Below, one piece after another: positions 55,376 to 64,000 of a DNA stretch of 64,000 nt. Source of the DNA: Siphonodentalium dalli (Eukaryota > Mollusca > Scaphopoda > Gadilida > Siphonodentaliidae); contig CP136069.1 in assembly GCA_032622095.1 (NCBI GenBank), forward strand, positions 30,942,342 to 31,006,341, given 5' to 3'. The position numbers were made by a program, and so were the translations under genes. The first letter of the stretch is position 1, and every line of letters starts with the position of its first letter. The notes under the pieces were generated by a model. That model worked only from the letters and a program-made list of their open reading frames with translations. It did no database searches and was not told the origin of the DNA.

Positions 55376-55800
55376 ACGTCCCCCCCCCCCCACCAACACA
55401 AACAAAGGAAGGTGGGGTGATATCTAACCTGACACAAAATTAGTTTGCAATTTCATCCCGGATCATAAAATACAAATAGTGTGCATGGAATTTAAACGTG
55501 AGAGAGGTGTAGCACTGTGTCACTGGTGGCGAAATCTGAACCGTCAACTTTTGCCATAATTTGTCATAGCCGACATAACATCAGCTGGAATTTCAGGCGG
55601 AAATTTCAGGTATAGTATTGTTCTATATTGATGTTCCAACTAGTATTTAGTGAGGATATATGGTGTTATCTCACCTTTGGGTCGTCGTCGTCAAACACGA
55701 ACACAGTTATGTTTAGACAGTATTTTTTGACAGAAATAAGTATTGGATTATGTTTATTGACAATAAATTATTTTACTATGCAGGGCCCTTGAATGGGCTT
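55376..55800. other. Downstream of the donor minisatellite
   Basis: No exon or repeat family recognised. Confidence 0.4.
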
Positions 55801-55869
55801 ATTTGGTGGTGCTTTCATTGCATATAAGCTTACATACTGATTTCGGCTATTTTGCTGAATTGATCTCTG

Positions 55870-56830
55870 TCCAGTCAGCGGATCTATATTGCCTCGACGT
55901 CCATGCAATTTCGCCAAAATTACCTCGGTGTTTTCTATTAAGCCAGAAGTATCCGCATGCACGTGATGACGTTGTGAGAAAATTAAACGGACATGCTATA
56001 CTTTTTGTGGCTTATTTTCAAAGTATCGTTCATACATTAGTTTATGCGGCCTACGTTGAATCAACTAATTCGAAATTATCCACGGAATCGTGGAATGTAT
56101 TACTACTGAAGCTTGGAATCGATATGGCCGAAGACAGTGGAATTCAAGAACAAGAACTGATAAAAAAAGCTGAAAATAGATCACATTAACTGTTTTGTGA
56201 AGGACGTTTTTGATGATACGAGATCAATCGGTGGTAATAAACTAAGAACGTATCGCATTTTCAAACGCAAATATGAGGTGGAACCGTATATTACCAATAC
56301 CAAATCTGCTGACGCGAGAACTCTCTTTACAAGGTTATGCGTAAGTAATCACAAGCTTGAGATTGAGAAGGGAAGACACAAACAGCCCCCGTCAGATATA
56401 GAGGATAGAATATGTCCTGTCTGTAGGACAAACTCGGTTGAGACCGAATCACACTTTGTTATGAATTGTTCGGCATACGAAAACATTCGCATCAGTTGTT
56501 TCGCAGCAATAGGCGAGTATAAAACCGATTTCCACAGAATGACAGAAGACAATAAATTTAATTATATAATGGAAAATAGGCACATTGATACCATAAATAT
56601 CATATGCGACATGATCCGGTCCTTCTTTGTAAAACGGCAGATTTTATCAAGTGCATAATAATTATAAGAACAACTTGTGAGTGAGTATACTGAATATAAA
56701 TTTTGACTTAGTCGGGTTTTGTTTAATTCATGCTATTATTGTATATGTATGTTTTATATTATATGGTATATGCTTGCAACTGCCCACTGAGGTGTTATTG
56801 CAATAAAATCTTGTATCTTGTATCCTGTAT
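55870..56830 (+). pseudogene. Non-LTR retrotransposon (LINE) 3' end
   Basis: Encodes SKLSTESWNVLLLKLGIDMA, then after a +1 shift near the A run at 56,160 KLRTYRIFKRKYEVEPYI, ARTLFTRLCVSNHKLEIEKG and RICPVCRTNSVETESHFVMN then CSAYENIR. The C-x-x-C...E-x-x-x-H-F...C motif is the C-terminal zinc-binding region of LINE ORF2 proteins. Stop at 56,656-56,658. An AATAAA at 56,801 and the tail TCTTGTATCTTGTATCCTGT fit a LINE 3' end. The reverse transcriptase core is absent: a 5'-truncated, inactive copy. Confidence 0.8.
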
Positions 56831-56999
56831 TGCGTCTTTTCCTGAATTTCCGGAGAAATACGCGAACCAGTATTTTTACAATTGAAGGTCAAATAGAGCA
56901 AAATTTCAGCTCAAATAAGGGTGAGAACAGGTTTTTTTTCTAAATCACGATCATGTGACATATTTTCAGGTTGCTACTGTTGTTATTGCTGCAACACAT

Positions 57000-57640
57000 G
57001 CCAAAATTGATCTTTATGAAATAAAAAGGTCATAAATCAGTGTGAAATAAAAGGTAGCAGAGCCCACACCCACCGAAACGAGGTGGCTTTTTGTGACGTT
57101 GGTTTTGTTCAAGAACATGCACAGATGTCAAATTATGACCCAAAACATGGCTCCAACTTGACAATAACATCCTTGTTCTCAAAGGTGAACCACACACCAA
57201 GAGTTTCTATCAAGAGATTATTTTGTAGCATGCTCAAGTTATAATTTAGAAGATGCAATTATTATGATTAATAAGTCGAAAAATGGCCATAACTCCGTAA
57301 AAAAATCATCGAACCATGACCAAAATCTAACTTGGACTGTGTCTTCTCAAAGGTGAACCACATAGCGAATATCAATAATTTCTGTCGAACATTGCTATTT
57401 ACCATCAATACAACCTGAGAAAATGTCGAAAATGGGCATAACTTCGTCAAAAATCAACGGACCGTATTCGAACTTGGCCTGCGACTGCTCAATTGTGAAC
57501 CATGTACCAAATATATATAATTTATGTTGAATATTGCTGAAGTTATCATCCGGACAACCAGAAAGGCACATGGACAGATGTACGGACGTACATGCTGATT
57601 ATAATATAGTCCTCCGAAATGTTTCGGGGGATAAATATGC
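57000..57640 (+). repeat. Family H: three diverged units of about 150-170 bp
   Basis: Each unit has GGTGAACCACACACCAA-like text (57,184; 57,351; 57,494), AAAATGGCCATAACTCCGT or its variants, and a TTGGACTGTG/TTGGCCTGCG segment. It ends with GACAGATGTACGGACGTACA and a hairpin CCTCCGAAATGTTTCGGGGG. Confidence 0.65.
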
Positions 57641-57785
57641 ATACGTCTATATAGTAGACCTGAAGTTTTGCTATGGAGGAAGACCAAATGGTCCAACTTT
57701 TGGTCACATTTTTTAACTTAAATCGCCATCAGTTGAAACATTTCCAACAGTATGGGATGTCAGGTTGAAAATTTCCAACAAGCAG

Positions 57786-58060
57786 TTAAAGCCCACTTAA
57801 TTTTCGTGTCACCGATTATTTTTTTATAGTGCCTTGATATACGCTTTTAATAACAATATATGCCATAAAATATGACTAAAATACTATAAATCATCACCTT
57901 TTGAAACGTCTGTGTCTCAGAAGATGCCCATAGAGAAATATAAAACAGCTGAAATCATAGTATGACCCCCCACGGTATGGCTCCCAGAATGCAACTTTAA
58001 GATATAGAGCTAATCCCCTCCATTGAAGATAGTACATTTTGCACTACAAAACATTAAGGA
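57786..58060. mobile_element. Family D fragment, left end
   Basis: Begins TTAAAGCCCACTTAATTTTC and continues with the family's GATTATTTTTTTATAGTGCC and ACGTCTGTGTCTCAGAAG segments. Similarity fades near 58,060. Confidence 0.65.
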
Positions 58061-58565
58061 TGGATCGAAGCTTATGACATATTATATAGAGCCATCTCAA
58101 ATATGTTCGTGCATTTGTATTTATTATTCCATTATATCACATGAAACCCCTATTATATAATTTAAAAAGCCATTACATATATCCTGATCTCTCACTAGTT
58201 TGAATAGGCACGTGCTTCTCGGGCACGGTCATTTTGTTGGCGCGATACAAAGTGATGTTTGACTAACGTGCACGCGCCGCGTCTTTACATTGATTCAGGC
58301 GGATTAATATACTATTTCGAAAAGCCGCGTATGACACCAACACCATGCAGACAATGTAAAAATGATTGCTATGTTTATTAAAGTTATATCTTTCCAACTT
58401 CGTTACTCTAACGAAAATAAACACAAAAACAAAGGGGCAAATTGGGGACTATATTTTCCGTTGCCAGCACCAGAGCGTGCAATACTGTCGTATACGGTAC
58501 GATAATTTGACTCGCAACTCGTCCACGACTCGTTGCGCATTAAATTGATCAAACTAGTTTCATAA
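58061..58565. other. Unclassified
   Basis: No exon, repeat family or known element recognised. Confidence 0.4.
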
Positions 58566-58800
58566 TCTCATATATATTTTGAAGACCTCTGTCTGTTTGT
58601 CTGTCTGTCTGTAATTTGGTAAGTGAATGTATCTTGCCCCGGATACGAATTTTATCGGGTCGCCGAGCCCGTGCGACGCCAGCTTCGCGCATGCGCAGAC
58701 CAGATCTCGGAAACGGGTGGAGCTATCGACTTGAAATTTGGTTTTTGAATAGTCCGGACAACGTCGGGCTGGGTAGAGCTATCGACTTGAAATTTGGACT
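58566..58800 (+). mobile_element. Truncated copy of the 122-bp Helitron
   Basis: 5' TCTCATATATATTTTGAAGA and a TGTC microsatellite, then directly one core unit, and GTCCGGACAACGTCGGGCT without the CTAG end. A second fragment of the core (AGAGCTATCGACTTGAAATT) follows. Confidence 0.8.
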
Positions 58801-59104
58801 AAGTTAGTTTTTTTTTCCATTTTGAAGAGGAATAATAATCATATCCTCTACAACATATCCAAAATCCGATAAATCCGCTTAGAGCAAAATGTTCTATTCA
58901 AAATGGCACCCATGATGACAATTGGTATTGAAAAGTGCTGATTTTCTGTGACACGTGGCTTTAGGTGCACCAACTATCGCCAAGTTAGCAATAAAATGAA
59001 ATATAAACAAACAATGCTTAGTCGTAAACCATATAAGTATGTACAATGTCTGTCCCAACATGGCCATATCACACCTGTTACCCCATTTTATATTGGAATA
59101 GTCA

Positions 59105-59660
59105 GGGGGGAGTCGGCAAAAATTTGCAGGCACGTATGCTGATTTTTGACTTTCGATCCTTGCTGGGACCCACCCACCCCAGCGTCCAAATTATTTTCCG
59201 TTTTCGGCAGTTTTTTCTGACCATTTTTTGACACCCACCCCCCTTTTAACACTAAAACAGAGATTTGCCGGGGGGAATTCACTGTAAACAGCTGTATATG
59301 AATTTCTGTGCATACTATTTGTCATGGGTGTTAACATTGACATGTAAATAGGAACAAGTCATTTTGGGGTCATTCGGTAAAAAAAAACATGGCTGCCAGT
59401 AGCCATCTTTGATTTCAAAATTCAGTCCATTAGCATGGGCTACAGGCTATACTGTCTGATCATCATGAAATTTGTAATTTATGTTAATATTGACATAAAG
59501 ATGTGTTTTAAGCCAAACTCATTGCAAAAACAACCAAAAAGACTTGCAGGAAAAACATTTTTGAGTTGCGGAAAAATTGTTTGTTGGTCCTATCGACCAC
59601 CCACCCACCCCGGCATACGTGCCCGGAAAAACTTTTTTTCCACCCCCCCCCCCCCCCCCC
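59105..59660 (-). mobile_element. Family J element, second copy
   Basis: Reverse complement of 7,808-8,345: shares AACATGGCTGCCAGTAGCCAT, CACTGTAAACAGCTGTATAT and GGAACAAGTCATTTTGGGGTC (with a few changes) and the CGGCATACGTGCC end. A C run of about 18 bases occurs at 59,643-59,661. Confidence 0.75.
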
Positions 59661-61261
59661 CTGGAATAGTTAGAAAATAGACATGAAATATAACACACAA
59701 AAAACAACGTCTTCACCATCGGTTTCAGTAGTAGAATAGGATTAAATTTATTTTAATTTATTTTTCCTCAAAATGTGTCTACATAATTTACACGCCGTTC
59801 CCACGACACAACTTTCAAATTATACAGCAGTGCGGAATACAAGGCTCACATCTTCTACTTTCATATGATGTCTAATTTTTCCGTGTGTTAAAAAAAATAT
59901 ATTCAAAAACAGTTAATCCAAGTAGATAATTAACACAGTTCCAATTCTACGTGCGTGTGTACACACCTACCCGCCTGTCTATCTTGTTTACAGTTGATTT
60001 CAACATATAACCATGCAATGGACGGATCTACGTAAATTGTGAAAAACTATATGCATATATATATATATATATATATATACTTAGCTAGATCATTTCATGA
60101 ATATCTACACTGGCGACGCCCGTAAGATAATTATACACCAGTTGAAGTAATATGAAATGTTTCATGTTGAGATAGGGAAGTTTATAAACATTTATTAAAA
60201 AACCAGTGCAGCTAATATATTCTTAGTTAATATTGTTCCTCATTGTATTCCACTGTGTACGTAGTTCACGAAGATCCCAGGTCGATGTTGCATGAAATAT
60301 GTCACTTTGTTGAGTCGAGTTCGATTGGCATCCTTTACAATCATGAAATTTCTCACGGGTAATCAATTCAATGTTATTTCGATGTCGACTCACAAAAGTC
60401 ACAGACAAATCATGCAATCTGGATTGTCACACCCCATATTGTGAAATATATTATTAAGGAACAAGTAATAAATAAATATATATAGTCATTGAGTTGTTTT
60501 TCCAATGCTATAAAGTTCTCCGTCAGAACATTAAAACATTCCCATATTTTTAACTGGTTGAATATGATCTATGCGGTAGCCAGAGTATAAATTAATGACA
60601 TGATATAATACTTGGCGACCCATTCCTATATTATATAAGAAATATATTCAGCATATACTGGAAATCATACAATTTACTACGATAATGATGTTGGATTGAA
60701 ATTTAAATACAAATGCATCTCAACATAATTACTTATTATACATGTATAAGTAATATTATGTTCCTTTCTGAACCCCCTCACCCAATCGCACCATCGCCAC
60801 GTCTCGGGTAAATTCAGGATGACCGTCCTATCATTAAAATCTTGTCAACAGAACCCATTTTTTCTCACAGGGACATATACGATCAAATTGAAACCCCAAT
60901 CGTCAAACCTCGGTGATTTCCGTACGCAAATAATTATTTTCCCAAGAACGATAATCCGAGAAGTTGCGATTGATTGAAACCCCTTTATCGCGTACCGGAA
61001 ATTATAAGACGCTGGGGAATCTTATTTACGAATACAACCGGAAATCCAAAATGGCAGGTTGGAAAACAATGTTCGGGACCCGAACATTGAGATTTTGTTG
61101 TAATTTTCATGACTTGAATGCGTCTTTATGGGACATATAATGGTCGTAGAAAGGTAGTTTGGGTATTTATCTACCTATTTTGATACCGGGAAAATTTCAA
61201 AAGCGAATATTATTTTGTGTATTTTGGAGCGCAACTCGCCATGTGGCTTTAATTTCGTACT
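59661..61261. other. No gene; simple repeats
   Basis: An AT dinucleotide tract at 60,055-60,079. 60,889-60,975 matches 49,375-49,445 in reverse (ACCTCGGTGATTTCCGTA), a small dispersed repeat. Otherwise unclassified. Confidence 0.5.
60220..60480. mobile_element. Family F fragment
   Basis: Shares ACAAAAGTCACAGA and GTAATCAATTCAATGTTATT with 52,500-52,550, and ATATTATTAAGGAACA with the arm. The left part is degraded. Confidence 0.55.
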
Positions 61262-62163
61262 TAGGGGTTCCAAGGAACGGGGGATATTTTTATCGGGTCA
61301 GTTTTTTCCGCGCGAGGTGACTTGACCTTCAAATGGGTACCCACAAATGATCTATATGTGCGTGTCCTTTATAGACTCGAACCGATTGAGCTCAAACTTG
61401 CTACCTATGGGTACTTTTGTGCGGGAAGTGTCATGGACGGGTCAAATTGTGACACAGAGTTCACCTTGACCTTGAAAATGATAAATTCAAGGTCAAATCG
61501 TATAAAACTGGCGGATTTCCAGGGTTTCAACGAAATTTTACACCTGGGTGCAGCACACGTGTCTCGGAAGCTGTTGCAATTGCTTTTTCAAACTCAGCCA
61601 CCCGTTCTCCACTCTCAGTCACACAAAAACGCCACTGTGGGGTTAATCGCGTTGATAGTTAAAGAGCGTTCGTATCCGCAGTGTCGTTGATAAAGAGCGT
61701 ATGCGTGTAATGTGATTCTTACGTCTGGGTCCACACGTGAGCGTGACTGTATCCAGACATGAGCGTGTTGTGTGATTCTTACGTACTTAGCCTACTTAGG
61801 GCTTCATATGAACGGGGGAGATTTTCATCGGGTCAGTTTTTCCGCCCGAGATCATCTTCACCTTGAAACGGGTACCCATAAATTATATATATGGGTGTGT
61901 CCTTTATAGACTCGAACCGATTGAGCTCAAACTTGCTACCCACGGGAAGTGTCATGGACAGGTTAGATTGTGACCCCGACCTTACCTTGACCTTGAAAAT
62001 GATCAATTCAAGGTCAAATCGGGTAAAATTGAAAAAAAAAAATATTAAATTTAAAAATTAAAAAGGCACAATTAACTCATTGAAAAAAAAAATTAATTAA
62101 AAAAATAAATTAAAAATTGTCATGTTTCTGACGATTGCCGCCAGCGGCGGGCTAACATGCTAG
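61262..62163 (+). mobile_element. Helitron-like element with two long direct repeats
   Basis: The segment around ATCGGGTCAGTTTTTTCCGC, CCTTTATAGACTCGAACCGA and TTGAGCTCAAACTTGCTACC occurs twice, 530-540 bp apart. It shares ATTCAAGGTCAAATCGGGTA with the 1.9-kb Helitron. The end GCCGCCAGCGGCGGGC then TAACATGCTAG has the hairpin-CTAG form. The left end is uncertain. Confidence 0.65.
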
Positions 62164-62321
62164 TATCTTATATATCTCAATATAACTCGTTGGAGATCCT
62201 CTATATATACTGACTTTTGTATTGCATTGAATTATCAAGGACATATATATACTAAATGATATTCAACTGAACTCTGCTATTATTATCGTGTTATATACAA
62301 TGTATTATTTTCTTATTTTAG

Positions 62322-62395
62322 TAATTTGTGGATATCCAAACATCACGATGTCCCGCAAACGAGACACACGACGCGATTCGGATTCTGGAACGCTG
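62322..62395 (+). CDS. Candidate tail exon of the cadherin gene
   Basis: Acceptor TTCTTATTTTAG and a strong donor CTG|GTATGT enclose 74 bp. Entered in phase 1 it reads ICGYPNITMSRKRDTRRDSD then SGTL, a polar, charged sequence like a cytoplasmic tail. Exon 15 spliced from donor copy 1 arrives in phase 2, whereas donor copy 2 (54931) would arrive in phase 1. An undetected exon could also bridge the gap. It may belong to another gene. Confidence 0.35.
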
Positions 62396-62719
62396 GTATG
62401 TATATGTGGCTCTGTAGGAAGGTGTACAGTTCCATGGTATCATGGTACTAAATATCACTTTACCATAGTAATACCAACTGTATAACATGGTATATATAGA
62501 TGGTAGATATCAATTTAACGTGGTAGTAACAAACGAGAAATGAGACAAGAAATATTAAAACTACATGAAGCGTTGATGATGACGTTGTATGAACTTGTAT
62601 CCTAGGTAAACAAGTTGATGGTTACCAAATTCTAGTAGATATAAATTAGGACATAGTGTATAGGTACAATTGAAAGGTATATAGCTGCATGTTAGTTGCA
62701 ATAAGATATCACAATAAGA

Positions 62720-63740
62720 CTACAACCACGCGGACATGAATCCAGCATTTCTATTGATACCGGAATTGAAACTGTCAAACATTGAAATGTATTTTTGCTC
62801 TGTAATCCTGCGACTGTGAAGGTCCGATTGTCCTCCCTGTATCACTTGGACACGAATGTCCTTAACATAATGGCGCGGAAGGCAGAAATGGTTCGCAACA
62901 GGCAAATCGTCGTGGTTGTTGATATTCTGTCGGTGGCCAGTGAATCGTCTACATAACGGCTGTCCAGTCTCTCCTATGTATAGTGGACATCCGGGCATCG
63001 TGCGCAAGTTAAGATGTTTACCACACCTGTGCTTCGACGGGTGAATAGACGGGTTATAGACCCTTCGGAATGATCGGATATCCGTCCTTAGAACTAATAG
63101 TATCCGAAGATACTAGTTGGCATGTGCCACATCTTGGAGTGTTACGTGGTTTGGTTCCGATAGAAAGATTAGACGACCGACATTGTCTAGAAACAAGCAT
63201 CTGTCGTAGGTTAGCCTCTCCTTGAATATGTTCTGAAGTAGATCATCTCCGTCCAGAATATGCTTGGACTGCACCAGAATGAGTCTCATTAGTTTAGTTG
63301 CGGGGTAATGTGTCACAACAAGCGGAACGCGTTCTTTAACGTCAGAACATTTATAAGCTAACAAATCCGTACGATCCTTGGAAAGCGCCTTAGTTGTCTG
63401 CTTCTCCACAGTTCGCTTTTCATACCCGAGTTTCACGAATTCCGATTTTAATTTTGAGATTTGTTGTGTGCGAATGTTCGGATCCGAGTTGATTCGATGG
63501 TAACGTAAAGCCTGACTATACATAACAGATCTCTTAGTATGATCCCGACGAAAACTTGTAGAATGTAAGTAATTATATTTGTCAGTTGGTTTCCAATAAA
63601 CAGCAGTTTCTAATTTCCCATCAGTTTTGAAAACTCTGACATCCAAGAAGCTGATAGTATCTGTAGACTTTTCCATGGTAAACTTTAGGTTAGGGTGAAC
63701 ATTGTTAATTTTGTCATAAAATATATTTTTTTGATCTTTT
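62720..63740 (-). pseudogene. Penelope-like retroelement remnant (RT end plus GIY-YIG)
   Basis: Minus strand, one frame: LKFTMEKSTDTISFLDVRVF, then YWKPTDKYNYLHSTSFRRDH, SVMYSQALRYHRI and KLKSEFVKLGYE, the C-terminal part of Penelope-like reverse transcriptases. After a UAG at 63,113-63,115 the same frame continues with CGKHLNLRTMPGCPLYIGET, GHRQNINNHDDLPVANHF and HYVKDIRVQVIQGG, the GIY-YIG endonuclease that Penelope-like elements use for integration. The catalytic RT motifs would lie upstream (to the right) but a stop at about 63,737 and non-coding AT-rich DNA show a 5' truncation. Confidence 0.82.
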
Positions 63741-64000
63741 TAGTGTTTTTGACTTGCAAATTTCAGTATAATCAGGAAAACCAATAAAACAAGACAAATG
63801 TCAAATAAAATATACTTAAATATCAGATATTTATTCTATCTGTCTTGCTTAACATTAATGATTTGCAATAAATGATATTCTCCAACAATTTTTGTGAAAA
63901 ATTCACGAAAATGCCAAAAAAATGCATAAATATGCAGCGCTTTTAAAACAAAAAATTCCAGAAGATTTTCCATAAAATTTAAATTTTTTGGTATAAAGCT
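63741..64000. other. AT-rich edge, nothing seen
   Basis: No coding match to the Penelope-like element continues here. Confidence 0.45.

Noticed and set aside
60872-60913. Possible 42-bp tail exon with tyrosine motif (acceptor TTTTCTCACAG, donor CG|GTGATT)
   Set aside because: Its right part and donor lie in a dispersed repeat also present at 49,375-49,445, and its end phase (2) does not suit the candidate exon at 62,322.
61322-61690. 122-codon ORF
   Set aside because: Lies in a Helitron-like direct repeat; the second copy of the same repeat does not keep the frame open.

Overview
The window is animal nuclear DNA: AT-rich, split by large introns and crowded with decayed mobile elements. The transposon mix (Helitron-like elements with 122-bp core repeats and GTCT microsatellites resembling the 'pearl' elements of bivalves, a tRNA-headed SINE, Penelope-like and LINE remnants) and the cysteine-bearing cadherin repeats point to a lophotrochozoan, most likely a mollusc. 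The species cannot be fixed from sequence alone. No bacterial-type genes, CRISPR array or rRNA is seen.

Layout. 1-20,100 holds no host gene I can recognise. It is a graveyard of elements: a non-autonomous Helitron (1,894-2,436), a LINE tail (3.2-3.8 kb, minus), poly-C-rich dispersed repeats (4.2-5.2 kb), a broken autonomous Helitron (6.6-10.46 kb) carrying two inserted elements, palindromic TTAAGCG repeat fields (11.8-14.3 kb), a SINE with a piggyBac-like MITE inside it (16.3-17.0 kb) and a 122-bp-repeat Helitron (17.9-18.6 kb).

20,132 to at least 54,874 (plus strand) is one gene that I assembled from 15 exons; all 14 junctions keep phase and use GT/AG. It encodes a signal peptide, an N-terminal domain with the core motif QVWRP, six cadherin repeats, one transmembrane helix and a basic/serine-rich cytoplasmic tail (about 957 residues to the last confident junction). 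The 3' end is unresolved: a candidate downstream exon lies at 62,322-62,395. The introns hold at least ten dispersed repeat families. Several insertions or tandem repeats lie within about 25 bp of splice sites: a transposon end before exon 2, a 29-bp tandem repeat before exon 9, a foldback before exon 13, a duplicated acceptor at exon 14 and a minisatellite that copies the exon 15 donor nine times.

55.4-64 kb has a LINE 3' end (plus), further repeats, another Helitron-like end and a 5'-truncated Penelope-like element with a GIY-YIG domain (minus) at the right edge.

I found no new multi-gene system. The observations I would follow first are the repeated splice donor and duplicated acceptor in the cadherin gene, the three head-to-tail Helitrons with zero-base junctions, and the TTAA-precise MITE insertion inside a SINE.
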